Part shown: one piece after another, positions 9,374-18,166 of the stretch
Layout of the letters: each line of letters opens with the position of its first letter
Numbering within the stretch: position 1 is the first letter of the stretch
NCBI RefSeq assembly: GCF_003386095.1
Contig: NZ_QREG01000012.1
Span: 122,192-186,191, forward strand
Direction of reading: 5' to 3'
DNA length: 64,000 nt
Source: Marinoscillum furvescens DSM 4134
GTDB taxonomy: Bacteria > Bacteroidota > Bacteroidia > Cytophagales > Cyclobacteriaceae
Program-made: the position numbers and the translations under genes
The notes under the pieces: generated by a model
Told to the model about the DNA's origin: nothing
Databases searched by the model: none
Seen by the model: only the letters and a program-made list of their open reading frames with translations

Positions 9374-10713
9374 TTCAACTCCCGTACTTTGAGCGATGTG
9401 CCTTCGTCAGAAATCACCTCTACTGTGGTGCCAGATTCTATATAATTGCCACGTGTGTAGGCATCATATAGCTCCCCTTCAATCTCTACACGTCCGCTCG
9501 GCCTGAGTATGGTATATGCAGTGCCTTTTTTCCCCACCAACGACTTGCTTTTGTAATAACTAGAGGTGTATCCCTGACTTTGATCCTGCACATCCTGTAG
9601 GGCAATATTTTGAAATACTTTAGAGTTGGCGAGCCTAACACCCCCAAAAAACATGACAATTATAGCACCAAAAAGGCCTGCCAACGTGGTGGCTACTGCT
9701 ATGAATATGTCATCCATATTCACAAAAGAAAAATCCAATGCGTCGTTGTTGAGCATGACTAGAACCAGCGATCCGAGGGTCAATATCAGCCCGGCTATAC
9801 CAGCTATACCAAAGCCCGGGATGATAAAGACTTCTGCGGCGATCAGCAAAACTCCTCCCACGAAGGCAATGATTTCCCAGTTTTCAGCAAGCCCATTGAG
9901 GTAATAAGGTGTGAAGTACAAAATGACTGCAATAGCTGAGGCCAGAATGGGGAAGCCCACACCTGGAGTTTGAAGCTCAAAGTAAATCCCTCCAATAATT
10001 ATTAGAATGAGTATGCCACTTACGAAAGGATTTAAGAAAAGCGCAATGATTCGCTCTGTGAGATCTAGTTTGTATTCTTCTATTTCATAAGATGTCACTC
10101 CGGATCTGGTCATTATTTCGTCAATACTGTTTACTTGCGCTTCACAAAAACCGTATTGGATGGCTTCAGATACTGAGAAAGTAACCACTTTGCCCTCTGT
10201 GGCAATACTGTCCAGGTCAATGTCCTCATCTACCATGCCTTCAGCTATTTTAGGGTTTCTGCCTTTTGCTTCGGCTGTACTGCGCATAATCGATCGCATA
10301 TAGGACTGGTACTTGTCAGGAGCCGCGGCACCATCTTGAGTGACTACAGTAGCAGCACCTATGCTCGAGCCTTTGGCCATGTATATGCTGTCGCAGGCAA
10401 TGGATATAAGTGCACCTGCAGATGCGGCATCTTTATTGATAAAAGCATATATCGGGCGGTCAAAATTAAGGATGCGAGTACGGATTTCATCGGCATCATT
10501 GAGGGCGCCTCCATAGGTGTCCAGTTCCAGGATGACAAAGTCTACGTCTAGCTCCTGGGCATGTGCCAAACCCAACTCGGTATAGCGATTGGTGCGTGGA
10601 TCTATGTTGGCCTGTACTTTCAAATGTAGTACCTGTACCGTGGTGCTGTCAGCAGCATGCGTGGCTGTAGTCAGCATTAGAAATAAGATTACTCCGATGT
10701 GTTTTATAAGCAT
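9370..10713 (-). CDS. NfeD-family membrane serine protease (ClpP class)
   Basis: Full-length NfeD1b-type protein, 447 aa from the ATG at 10713. This start gives a clean signal peptide (MLIKHIGVILFLMLTTATHA); a TTG at 10740 in frame is unlikely. Residues about 25-220 are the ClpP/crotonase-like protease domain, with the nucleophile serine in DAASAGALIS and the general-base lysine region about 40 residues later. Several membrane helices follow (about 225-375), then a C-terminal OB-fold NfeD domain (GKKGTAYTILRPSGRVEIEG). Family members associate with SPFH/stomatin proteins, but no stomatin gene is next to it here. First gene of the seven-gene minus operon. Confidence 0.92.
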   Translation of the reverse strand: MLIKHIGVILFLMLTTATHAADSTTVQVLHLKVQANIDPRTNRYTELGLAHAQELDVDFVILELDTYGGALNDADEIRTRILNFDRPIYAFINKDAASAGALISIACDSIYMAKGSSIGAATVVTQDGAAAPDKYQSYMRSIMRSTAEAKGRNPKIAEGMVDEDIDLDSIATEGKVVTFSVSEAIQYGFCEAQVNSIDEIMTRSGVTSYEIEEYKLDLTERIIALFLNPFVSGILILIIIGGIYFELQTPGVGFPILASAIAVILYFTPYYLNGLAENWEIIAFVGGVLLIAAEVFIIPGFGIAGIAGLILTLGSLVLVMLNNDALDFSFVNMDDIFIAVATTLAGLFGAIIVMFFGGVRLANSKVFQNIALQDVQDQSQGYTSSYYKSKSLVGKKGTAYTILRPSGRVEIEGELYDAYTRGNYIESGTTVEVISDEGTSLKVRELK

Positions 10714-10724
10714 AATGGGTGCCC

Positions 10725-10732
10725 TAACTTTG
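10725..10732 (+). promoter_or_regulatory. -7 promoter element (TAACTTTG) for the DUF4905-LysM operon
   Basis: Exact TAnnTTTG match inside the short nfeD/DUF4905 divergent region. A -33 TTTG is only approximated (TTTT about 19 bp upstream). Predicted transcription begins near 10738, which favours the DUF4905 start at 10768/10771 over an in-frame ATG at 10699 that would lie upstream of the promoter. Confidence 0.45.
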
Positions 10733-10770
10733 GACGACAAATTTCTTTAAAAATACGAGAATCAACTTTG

Positions 10771-11514
10771 GTGACTGTAGCTTCTTTCAGATTTTCTTTA
10801 CCTGTAGAAGGGAAACTTTGGCAAACTGCCTTTGATTCCTCCACAGGTCTCTTGTGGATGGAGTTCAGAGATGAAGAGTTACAGAGATTGTTTTTTCGCT
10901 CAGTTGAATTGTCTTCGGGAGCGTTGGGTGATAGGATAGAGTTCGCTGAAACAGACTGGTGGACGTCACTCTTGCGTGTGAGTGGGGGGTATTTACTTCT
11001 GGAACAATACACCGATCCACAAAACCCTACAGAAAAAAGTTTGTTGGTCTATGATGCGGCCAATCACGGTTTGGTAAATCGGTATGAAGATTTCCAGTTT
11101 GTAAAGCAAGAAGGAAATGTGGTGTATGGGCAAAGTTTGAAAAACCAGGGAGAAACTAAATCGTTTACATTGGAGATTGTGGATGTGCCAAAGGTTAATG
11201 AGGACTTAGACGAGCCAGTGTATTATGCACCAGGGAGTGACAGTCATTCGTTGGTTTTTGATTTTTTGTCCAAAGAATCGTCTCCTGTAGGCTGTGAATA
11301 TTTTGAAATCAACAACTATATCATAATTAGCTACTACGAACGTTCTGATAGCAAGTTTGATCGGATGTTGCTAGTATTAAAATCAGGGGAGGAGATACTT
11401 CACGATCGAATAGATTCGAAGATGTCTGGATTTGCTGCAGGCGGTTTTTTTATCTTCGATGGGTTATTGGTGTATGTCAAAAATGGGAATGAAATTAATG
11501 GGATTGAGTTATAA
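10771..11514 (+). CDS. DUF4905 family protein
   Basis: About 247 aa from the GTG at 10771 (a TTG at 10768 is equally possible). Upstream in-frame ATG 10699 would overlap nfeD and the promoter. The sequence is rich in beta-strand-like segments with regular aromatic residues (KLWQTAFDSSTGLLWMEFRD, TDWWTSLLRVSGGYLLLEQY), matching DUF4905 of Bacteroidota, whose function is unknown. No signal peptide is seen, so it is probably cytosolic. The downstream LysM gene starts inside its last codons, so the two are co-translated. Confidence 0.8.
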   Translation: MTVASFRFSLPVEGKLWQTAFDSSTGLLWMEFRDEELQRLFFRSVELSSGALGDRIEFAETDWWTSLLRVSGGYLLLEQYTDPQNPTEKSLLVYDAANHGLVNRYEDFQFVKQEGNVVYGQSLKNQGETKSFTLEIVDVPKVNEDLDEPVYYAPGSDSHSLVFDFLSKESSPVGCEYFEINNYIIISYYERSDSKFDRMLLVLKSGEEILHDRIDSKMSGFAAGGFFIFDGLLVYVKNGNEINGIEL

Positions 11515-12565
11515 GTACTTACTATCGATACTAGGAATACTAATGATCGCTCAAGCCTCAGCACATGTTGGGGATTCGGTGAGGTTACAGAAGGATGGCA
11601 AGAGGTATTTTGTGATCCATCAGGTGGAGAAAGGAGAAACGCTATATAGTTTGTCCAAGCGATATGGGTCAGAGCTGCAGCAGATTGCATCTGTCAATAG
11701 TATTGAGGATAACCAAATAGCCCTTGGTCAGGTAATCCGGGTTCCTGTAGAAGTGAGTGAGGAAGAACCAGGAGTCTTTTCTGAGGCTACTGCTGAGCCT
11801 AAACCAGAAGAAGTTAGAGGGAAACACACCTCACATATGGTGTCAGCAGGAGAGACGCTCTTTTCAATATCTCAAAAATACGGTGTAGCAGTAGGTGATC
11901 TGAAATCGTGGAATGCGCTTACCAGCAATGAATTGTCTATAGGGCAAGTATTAAAAGTGGTGCCTAAAAATGAACAGCCACAACCTACGGAGGCTGAGGA
12001 ACCTGCTGAAGAAGTAAATAATGAGTCAGGCAAGACAGTCTCTGGAGAACTGCCTGCTGGATTTACTGCTTATTATGTGCAGAGTGGTGATTTGTTAGAA
12101 ACTATAGCCAAACGATTTAAGGTGCGACCAGATAGCATCGTGATCTGGAATCAACTTGACAACACCTACTTAACAATTGGTCAAAAGCTGCTAATCAAAG
12201 GAAAGCTGGATGAAGAACTTATGCGCACAGCTGACAAAGTAGAGCAATTGGCTTACGGTACTCGCAAAAAAGTAAAAGATCAGAGCGGATTCGTAAAAGT
12301 ATATGAAGAGGGTACGGCCAGAAAAATAGAAGGCGTAGCGGAAACACAGAAGTATTTGGCTTTGCACCGCCAGCTTAAGGTGGGCACGCTGATGGAAGTC
12401 AGAAACCTCATGAACAATCAAAAGATCTTTGTTAGGGTGGTTGGTAAGCTTCCTGATACTGGACTAAACGAGAATGTCTTGATTCGTTTAACTCCGATAT
12501 GCTTTGATCGCCTGGGGGTAATAGATCCTAAAACTCGCGTAGAGGTAAGCTACTATGAGGAGTAG
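11489..12565 (+). CDS. LysM-repeat protein with C-terminal RlpA-like (DPBB) domain
   Basis: About 358 aa with the ATG at 11489 (11483 or 11498 also possible), giving a signal peptide cut near QASA-HVG. Three LysM modules lie at about 43-88, 115-158 and 194-236; each has the G-E/D-TL-SI/L and N-L-IGQ-L pattern that binds peptidoglycan or other GlcNAc polymers. Residues about 266-358 (GFVKVYEEGTARKIEG through VRVVGKLP) resemble the double-psi beta-barrel of RlpA-type septal lytic transglycosylases. Periplasmic cell-wall binding is well supported; enzymatic activity is uncertain. The start overlaps DUF4905 by 26 bp, and TIGR02757 follows after 6 bp. Confidence 0.9.
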   Translation: MKLMGLSYKYLLSILGILMIAQASAHVGDSVRLQKDGKRYFVIHQVEKGETLYSLSKRYGSELQQIASVNSIEDNQIALGQVIRVPVEVSEEEPGVFSEATAEPKPEEVRGKHTSHMVSAGETLFSISQKYGVAVGDLKSWNALTSNELSIGQVLKVVPKNEQPQPTEAEEPAEEVNNESGKTVSGELPAGFTAYYVQSGDLLETIAKRFKVRPDSIVIWNQLDNTYLTIGQKLLIKGKLDEELMRTADKVEQLAYGTRKKVKDQSGFVKVYEEGTARKIEGVAETQKYLALHRQLKVGTLMEVRNLMNNQKIFVRVVGKLPDTGLNENVLIRLTPICFDRLGVIDPKTRVEVSYYEE

Positions 12566-12571
12566 TAGGTC

Positions 12572-13348
12572 ATGAATCAGTCGGAGCTAAAAGATTTTTT
12601 AGATGCGAAAGTAAAGCAATACAATCAACCAGGTTTTATTGAGCACGATCCTGTGAGCATTCCTCATGGGTATACTAAGCCGCAGGATATCGAGATATCA
12701 GGCTTTATAGCCGCGGTACTCGCCTGGGGGCAACGCAAAACGATTATTAGCAAGTGTGTTGAGTTTTTTAGGATGATGGACAATGATCCACATGCCTTCA
12801 TCTTAAATCATACGGAATCGGACCTTAAGCCATTTGTGAATTTCAAGCACCGTACTTTCAACGGTACGGATGCACGCTATTTTATTTCACTGTTTAGATA
12901 CCATTACGAACGGTTCAGCTCGTTAGAAGAAGCGTTTGTTCATGCTGCAGATACCAGTAGTGTGGATGTAGAAAGCCATTTGGTGTCATTTTACAACTAT
13001 TTCTTTTCCTTACCTGATTATCCACCTCGCACAAGAAAACACGTTTCCAGTCCGGCAAAAAACTCTGCCTGCAAACGGCTGGTGATGTTTTTGAGATGGA
13101 TGGTAAGAGCCGATGATTGTGGTGTGGACTTTGGCTTGTGGAAGCGAATAGAGCCTGGTCAGCTCGTCTGCCCTTGTGATCTTCATGTGGACCGTGTGGC
13201 CCGTAAATTAGGTCTTATCACTCGAAAACAGACTGATTGGAAGACCGCTCAAGAGCTCACAGCAAACCTCAGGAAACTAGATCCTGAGGATCCTGTGAAA
13301 TATGATTTTGCATTATTTGGCCTGGGTGTAGAAGAAAAGTTTTACTGA
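12572..13348 (+). CDS. TIGR02757 (DUF2400) family protein
   Basis: 258 aa, matching TIGR02757 throughout: ISGFIAAVLAWGQRKTIISK, FKHRTFNGTD, KRLVMFLRWMVR and CPCDLHVDRVARKLG. The family is common in Bacteroidota and spirochaetes and has no established function. The helical core and the C-terminal segment with conserved D-H-D resemble base-excision glycosylase-like folds, but that is only an impression. No signal peptide. The last 7 bp overlap the convergent pyrE. Confidence 0.88.
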   Translation: MNQSELKDFLDAKVKQYNQPGFIEHDPVSIPHGYTKPQDIEISGFIAAVLAWGQRKTIISKCVEFFRMMDNDPHAFILNHTESDLKPFVNFKHRTFNGTDARYFISLFRYHYERFSSLEEAFVHAADTSSVDVESHLVSFYNYFFSLPDYPPRTRKHVSSPAKNSACKRLVMFLRWMVRADDCGVDFGLWKRIEPGQLVCPCDLHVDRVARKLGLITRKQTDWKTAQELTANLRKLDPEDPVKYDFALFGLGVEEKFY

Positions 13349-13992
13349 TTCCACTGTGCTGGATTGTCACGCCAGGAAGACAGTGTGTTTTCCTGATCAG
13401 CACCTATTTTCCCGTCTTTGATCATTTTACCTATCAGGGTGGGGTAGTCACTCAAATAAGTAAGGTCTACATGGTGTTTAGCAAAGTTGTCTTCGGATAT
13501 TCCAAAACCATAGGTAAAGATGGCTGCCATGCCTATCACATCCATCCCAGCACTTCTTACCGCCTCTGCTGCTTGTAGAGAGCTTCCTCCAGTGGAGATC
13601 AGGTCCTCTATTAGCACCACTTTAGCGCCAGTTTTAGCTACACCTTCTATTTGATTTTGCATGCCGTGAGCTTTTGACTTGGATCGTATATAGATAAATG
13701 GCAGGTCCAGTGCGTCAGCCACCAAAGCACCCTGAGGTATACCTGCAGTAGCTACACCAGCTATACATTCTACATTAGGGTATGTAGTTTTAATCAGTTT
13801 CACGAGTCCTTCTTTTACCTGATTTCGTATTTTCGGGTACGACAAGCTTACCCTGTTGTCACAATATATTGGCGACTTCCAACCTGAAGCCCAGGTAAAA
13901 GGATCATTGGGCTGTATTTTAATGGCTTCAGCGGATAGTAAGGCATCTGCTATTTCTTCTGCCAATTGTGTGTCAAATTTCTCTACGGACAT
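13342..13992 (-). CDS. pyrE: Orotate phosphoribosyltransferase
   Basis: Joins orotate to PRPP to form OMP in de novo pyrimidine synthesis. The 216 aa show the PRPP-binding motif VVLIEDLISTGGSS, the catalytic-loop lysine region YIRSKSKAHG, and N-terminal WASGWKSPIYCDNR. It stands alone without other pyr genes, transcribed divergently from the NUDIX gene. Confidence 0.95.
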   Translation of the reverse strand: MSVEKFDTQLAEEIADALLSAEAIKIQPNDPFTWASGWKSPIYCDNRVSLSYPKIRNQVKEGLVKLIKTTYPNVECIAGVATAGIPQGALVADALDLPFIYIRSKSKAHGMQNQIEGVAKTGAKVVLIEDLISTGGSSLQAAEAVRSAGMDVIGMAAIFTYGFGISEDNFAKHHVDLTYLSDYPTLIGKMIKDGKIGADQENTLSSWRDNPAQWNQ

Positions 13993-14065
13993 TACGTATA
14001 TTAAATTTTAGTATTTCTTGATGAGGTGCTTTTTCACCACAGCATTTTTGTGCTTTATTTGTAAG

Positions 14066-14073
14066 CAAAGCTA
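14066..14073 (-). promoter_or_regulatory. -7 promoter element (TAGCTTTG) for pyrE
   Basis: Exact TAnnTTTG on the minus strand. A TTG lies 22 bp upstream (14096-14098), slightly wider than the usual spacing. It implies a pyrE leader of about 65-70 nt and overlaps the start region of the divergent NUDIX gene. Confidence 0.4.
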
Positions 14074-14081
14074 AACTTCTT

Positions 14082-14771
14082 GTGAAAATATTCATCAACG
14101 ATATCCCGGTAAGAATAATCAGTAGTGAAGAATTGGATGAGGGCCATGAGTTTGACCTGGTCATTGATGGAGCTACGACTAAAATTAAACCAAAATCTCT
14201 CATAGATGATGTGCTCATACGTGATGCTTCACCTGATAAGGTAGATGAATTGCTGCACGTAATGACAGACAATAAATTGAAAAAGGTAGATTCGATAACA
14301 TTTACCAGTTCGGATAAAAGTGCAATCATCAAGTATATCAAGTCAAAGTTTAAGGTAATTGAAGCTGCGGGAGGAGTAGTAGATAAGGATGGCAAAATAC
14401 TGCTAATCTTGAGAAAAGGTAAATGGGATATACCTAAAGGTAAGCTGGATAAAAGTGAGAAAAAGCGAGCTTGTGCTGTGAGGGAAGTAGAAGAGGAGAC
14501 TGGCGTAAAAGTCACCATTGAGAAAAAGATCAATGCTACGTGGCACACTTATGTGACCAAGAAGAAATATGTGCTCAAAAAGACGCACTGGTATGCCATG
14601 AACTGCATAGATGATAGTGCTTTAGCGCCACAGGAAGAAGAAGATATAGAAGAGGTTCGTTGGATGAACCTAAGTGAACTGCGCGCTGCATTGTACAATT
14701 CCTACCGCTCTATAAGGGTAGTCATTCAGGAGTATCATAAACTCCTCAAAATACACGATCAGAGCTTGTAA
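14082..14771 (+). CDS. NUDIX hydrolase with N-terminal extension
   Basis: 229 aa from a GTG start. The NUDIX box is intact: the G of GKLDKSE, then REVEEETGV, fitting Gx5Ex7REUxEExGU, at about residues 128-150. NUDIX enzymes cleave nucleoside diphosphates linked to another moiety; the substrate here is unknown. The roughly 95-residue N-terminal extension (IFINDIPVRII onward) is a separate domain seen in Bacteroidota relatives. Cytosolic. It overlaps the convergent coaD gene by 13 bp. Confidence 0.9.
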   Translation: MKIFINDIPVRIISSEELDEGHEFDLVIDGATTKIKPKSLIDDVLIRDASPDKVDELLHVMTDNKLKKVDSITFTSSDKSAIIKYIKSKFKVIEAAGGVVDKDGKILLILRKGKWDIPKGKLDKSEKKRACAVREVEEETGVKVTIEKKINATWHTYVTKKKYVLKKTHWYAMNCIDDSALAPQEEEDIEEVRWMNLSELRAALYNSYRSIRVVIQEYHKLLKIHDQSL

Positions 14772-15211
14772 GGTAAAAACGGAGCTACTTCACCTCCATA
14801 CCGATGCACTTCTCGAATGATGCTGCTACTGATCGGAGCCAGTTCAGGAGAGGTAATAAGAAAAACAGTCTCTAACCCTGTATTCAAGTATTTATTGATT
14901 TGAGAAATACTGTTTTCATATTCGAAATCAGTTGTGTTTCTCAAGCCTCGCACCAGAAACTTCGCGTCGTATTTTTTGGCCAGGATGGCTGTTAGTTCAT
15001 CATAGACGATTACTTTGACACGCTCATTTCCCGAAAATGCATCACGAATCTTACCCAGGATCAATTCTGCATCGAAATACCTTTTCTTCTTGGTGTTGTG
15101 TCCCATTGCAATGATGACTTCATCGAAAAGCTCAAGGCTTCTCAATACGATATCTTCATGGCCTTTGGTGAATGGATCAAAAGAGCCCGGAAAAATGGCT
15201 ACCTTTTTCAT
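14759..15211 (-). CDS. coaD: Phosphopantetheine adenylyltransferase
   Basis: Transfers AMP from ATP to 4'-phosphopantetheine, the penultimate step in coenzyme A synthesis. The 150 aa have the nucleotidyltransferase signature PGSFDPFTKGHEDI, followed by MGHNTKKKRYF, LVRGLRNTTDFEYE and the C-terminal ISSSIIREV (ISSTxxR motif). Its ATG overlaps the stop of the upstream DUF3822 gene by one base (TAATG), indicating translational coupling. Confidence 0.96.
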   Translation of the reverse strand: MKKVAIFPGSFDPFTKGHEDIVLRSLELFDEVIIAMGHNTKKKRYFDAELILGKIRDAFSGNERVKVIVYDELTAILAKKYDAKFLVRGLRNTTDFEYENSISQINKYLNTGLETVFLITSPELAPISSSIIREVHRYGGEVAPFLPYKL

Positions 15212-16101
15212 TACTCGCAGAGAAATATACTGTACAGGTCGAAGTAGCGATGGTCAGCTACGTCTTCAAAGGCTTCAGAAAACTTTAAGAAGTTAGGTTT
15301 AGTGCCTAGCGAAATGTTCCTGATGTATTTTTTAAGTAATTCTACCTGAGGAGCGTTAGTCTTTATAAGTCCCCAAACGATCAGTTTACTCGTCTTGGCA
15401 GAAAGTCCTACTTCTTTAAATACCAACAGGATGTATTTTAAATAGTCTTCACTTTTCCTTACCGCAAATTGGTTGTAGTAAAGCAATTTTTGCTGTTGAC
15501 ATACGGTAAGGTGAAGTATGCCTCTATCGAAGTAAGCATACATTGCCTTTTCATGAGAGTGGTCATCGTAGGCCAGGATTCCTTCGATTAAGGTACTGCC
15601 TTGATGAATCACCTGTATGCTTTTGTTTGGGTATTGGCCTTTTGCCCAGGCTATGACCTTTTTATCAGCAGCAAAGATGTTGACAGCATCCGATGAGATG
15701 TGTTTGTAATAATAGACCTCCTCTATTTTTGTCTTTATCTCGCTGTTGAGTGCGAGGTAGTCACTACTAGCCTCAGGTATGAAATGACTGTTTGGAACTA
15801 AAGTGAACTTATGGGTCTTGAAGGTTAGTTTGATGTTGTCCCACAGGTCCGAACTAGCAAAAGAATGATTTGCTATAATGCCTTGAATGGCCTCAAGGCG
15901 AGTGTTGATTGTTTTGATGTTTTCCAGCTTGTAGTCTTCCAATACCAGGCAGGTATTGGTTTGCTTATTGACCACACACAACTGAAAATCACGAATACCT
16001 ACTTGTAGGCATAAAGAATAAGACGGGAGCTTCTTCAGATCGAAGCTCCCGGTCTTTATATTTTTAACCAGCTTATAATTGGATGTGGCAGTGCTGCTCA
16101 A
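15211..16101 (-). CDS. DUF3822 family protein
   Basis: 296 aa. The sequence YSLCLQVGIRDFQLCVVN, a mid-protein VNIFAADKKVIAWAKGQYP and C-terminal KLIVWGLIKT resemble a duplicated actin-like (ASKHA) architecture. DUF3822 is a Bacteroidota family found next to coaD and 16S methyltransferase genes; its function is unknown. Cytosolic, no signal. One-base overlap with coaD, 2 bp from the upstream gene, so it is the middle of a three-gene unit. Confidence 0.85.
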   Translation of the reverse strand: MSSTATSNYKLVKNIKTGSFDLKKLPSYSLCLQVGIRDFQLCVVNKQTNTCLVLEDYKLENIKTINTRLEAIQGIIANHSFASSDLWDNIKLTFKTHKFTLVPNSHFIPEASSDYLALNSEIKTKIEEVYYYKHISSDAVNIFAADKKVIAWAKGQYPNKSIQVIHQGSTLIEGILAYDDHSHEKAMYAYFDRGILHLTVCQQQKLLYYNQFAVRKSEDYLKYILLVFKEVGLSAKTSKLIVWGLIKTNAPQVELLKKYIRNISLGTKPNFLKFSEAFEDVADHRYFDLYSIFLCE

Positions 16102-16103
16102 AA

Positions 16104-16697
16104 TTACTCCCAGTTTCCTGCGGTTGTTACACTCGTTCTAGAACCAAATCTAAGTGGCTTTTTGGTGTTGTATTCGCTTTCTTCATCCCGCTCAGGGTTA
16201 ACTGGTTTCGGGTTCTTCACCTCTATAGCGTTTACTTTCACACCACTTTTTTCGATTTTGTCTGCCCATACATCAAATTTGGTTGGAGGCTCCACACCAG
16301 GTACATATGGCAGGGTAGATAAGTTGAATTTGGGCCATTTATCTGCTGTAAACAACGAATCACGAACAGGCACCGTTCCGATGGTGTCTATTTCTACGTG
16401 AGTACTGTCAGCTCCATAATCCAGGGTGATAACTGTCTCAGTACGCTCGGTAATGTAGAAACTACCTGTATCAAGGAAGTTTGTAAGTTTTTCCCAGTCA
16501 CTCGTGTATTGTCCATGTACAGCTGCATAAGCCAACTCAGCTTCTCGGATCATCTTCAATTGCTCAATGATACGTGCCTCCAATTTCGCAATGCGCTCAG
16601 TCTCCTGAATACTCGTGCTAATTGAGTTATAAAGATAATAGGCTAGACCAATGGCAATAATTCCGAAGATGTAACTGAAGATTTTTGTCTTGCTCAT
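16104..16697 (-). CDS. Membrane-anchored hypothetical protein, coiled-coil and low-complexity tail
   Basis: 197 aa. One N-terminal transmembrane helix (about 7-25) is followed by a short amphipathic helix (IQETERIAKLEARIIEQLK) and AELAYAAVHGQYT, which recalls the stalk-to-head junction of pseudopilin-like proteins. The C-terminal 50 residues are polar and Pro/Lys/Glu-rich. Pseudopilin kinship is only a visual impression: there is no prepilin peptidase site. Conserved context (next to DUF3822-coaD) suggests a real gene. Function unknown. Confidence 0.7.
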   Translation of the reverse strand: MSKTKIFSYIFGIIAIGLAYYLYNSISTSIQETERIAKLEARIIEQLKMIREAELAYAAVHGQYTSDWEKLTNFLDTGSFYITERTETVITLDYGADSTHVEIDTIGTVPVRDSLFTADKWPKFNLSTLPYVPGVEPPTKFDVWADKIEKSGVKVNAIEVKNPKPVNPERDEESEYNTKKPLRFGSRTSVTTAGNWE

Positions 16698-16748
16698 TTA
16701 TGATAGGTTTTTTGCAATAATAAGGATAATTCGATTGTTAGCGAAACG

Positions 16749-17249
16749 CTATTTTATTGAAATCTGCGCAAAGTTAAAAAAGCCATTCAATTCCAGGAGT
16801 TCATCGAGCGCTGTGATGTGCCTGAAAATATTGTGTAAGTTGTTAGGATTCATTGATTTAATGGTTTCAATAGAGAGCCAATCTATTTTATCTAAAATTT
16901 GTTCGTCATCTGGTACTTCTGGGTCTTTTCCTAAACTAACCGTGCCTTCTAACCGCCTAACTTTGAAGAATAGCTCTATGGCATGGTGTTTTTCATCTCT
17001 GTATTCGTTGACAAAAAGAAACTCCTCTACCGCCACTTGTAGTCCGGTTTCTTCTTTAAACTCCTTCAATACGGCCCCTGGCGCATCCTCTGTGAAGTCA
17101 ATCCCTCCGCCGGGAGGGCTCCAAATGTATCCGTCAGTACCGATACCTCTGTGCCTGAGCATCAATATCTCGTTATTTTCTATCAAAAGACCACAGGCTC
17201 TGGCTTTGACTTTCTTCTCGTAAATGGCTTTACTGATCGAATCACTCAT
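16749..17249 (-). CDS. NUDIX hydrolase with Lys at the NUDIX-box Arg position
   Basis: 166 aa. NUDIX motif at about residues 45-70: the G of GGGIDFTE, then KEFKEETGL, so the usual REUxEExGU arginine is replaced by lysine while both catalytic glutamates remain. The N-terminus (VKARACGLLIENNEILMLRH, then YIWSPPGGG) is typical of ADP-sugar/NTP pyrophosphohydrolases. Probably active, substrate unknown. Divergent from DUF1573 with a 60-bp gap. Confidence 0.88.
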   Translation of the reverse strand: MSDSISKAIYEKKVKARACGLLIENNEILMLRHRGIGTDGYIWSPPGGGIDFTEDAPGAVLKEFKEETGLQVAVEEFLFVNEYRDEKHHAIELFFKVRRLEGTVSLGKDPEVPDDEQILDKIDWLSIETIKSMNPNNLHNIFRHITALDELLELNGFFNFAQISIK

Positions 17250-17309
17250 AATTTCTTCAACAATATCAATTACTCTACGTTACCTTTACTTGAAAAAATC
17301 AGATACAAC

Positions 17310-17798
17310 ATGAGAGTTTTAGCAAGTTTATTCATTTTATGCATCGGATTTGGCGTGGTTGCACAAAGCAATGATGATGATGACAATTCTAAAAACGGAC
17401 CTAAAATTACATTTTCCGAATCAGTTCATGATTTCGGAGATATCAAACAAGGTGATCGGGTCTCACATACGTTTACCTATGAAAACACAGGCAATGAACC
17501 ATTAATCATTTCTAGTGTCAAAACGACGTGCGGATGCACAGCTACCAATTGGAGCAGAGAGCCTTTGGCTCCAGGAGAGTCTTCTGAAATCACTGTCAAC
17601 TTTAACAGTAGAGGTAAAGTAGGTAAGCAAAACAAAACTGTACGGGTCATGTCAAATGCGGTAAATAGTACTGCAAGTGTACGAATTACTACTAATGTGC
17701 TTACTGAGACCATACCAGGAGTAAAAGCTGATACGTCTTCAAAGAAGGATGATGATGACGATGATGACGAAGATGATGATGACGAAGACGATGATTAA
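17310..17798 (+). CDS. Secreted DUF1573 protein with polyacidic C-terminal tail
   Basis: 162 aa from the ATG at 17310, which gives a signal peptide ending GVVAQS; earlier in-frame starts overlap the opposite-strand NUDIX gene. The DUF1573 (ASH-like beta-sandwich) domain spans about 35-135: FSESVHDFGDIKQGD, ISSVKTTCGCTA, PGESSEITVNFNSRGKVG. The two cysteines in CGC are characteristic. The last 20 residues are almost only Asp with a few Glu, encoded by a GAT/GAC/GAA repeat. Probably periplasmic or surface; the acidic tail may bind divalent cations (inference). The stop overlaps the convergent DUF423 gene by 4 bp. Confidence 0.88.
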   Translation: MRVLASLFILCIGFGVVAQSNDDDDNSKNGPKITFSESVHDFGDIKQGDRVSHTFTYENTGNEPLIISSVKTTCGCTATNWSREPLAPGESSEITVNFNSRGKVGKQNKTVRVMSNAVNSTASVRITTNVLTETIPGVKADTSSKKDDDDDDDEDDDDEDDD

Positions 17799-18166
17799 TG
17801 CTTAATTAAATAAGCAATCAACAGGATCCAACCCGCAATAAATGCTACTCCACCTAAAGGAGTGATAGCACCCAGAATGGAGTAGTTTGTAATAGAAAGC
17901 ACGTAAAGCGATCCTGAAAAAACAGTTATACCAGCTACAAAAAGATAACTTACTAGTTTCAGTAGCTGGTGTGGCTGATGCTTCATTAGTAGGCCCACTA
18001 TGAGGATGGCTAATGCATGAAACATATGATACTGTACCGCAGTATCATATGTTGCTATTTTATCGTTGGCGATCAGTGTGGCTTCAAGTGCATGCGCTCC
18101 AAATGCTCCAATGATTACAGCCAATGCTGCAAAGGTGCTTCCTAAATTCAAGTGTCTTTTATCCAT
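17795..18166 (-). CDS. DUF423 small membrane protein (YgdD-like)
   Basis: 123 aa using the ATG at 18166 (MDKRHL). Four hydrophobic segments and the family signature AALAVIIGAFGAHAL with later YHMFHALA and LGGVAFIAGW are clear. Inner-membrane protein of unknown function, very widespread. The start overlaps the YggS-family gene by 8 bp, so it is the second gene of a two-gene unit. Confidence 0.93.
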   Translation of the reverse strand: MDKRHLNLGSTFAALAVIIGAFGAHALEATLIANDKIATYDTAVQYHMFHALAILIVGLLMKHQPHQLLKLVSYLFVAGITVFSGSLYVLSITNYSILGAITPLGGVAFIAGWILLIAYLIKH

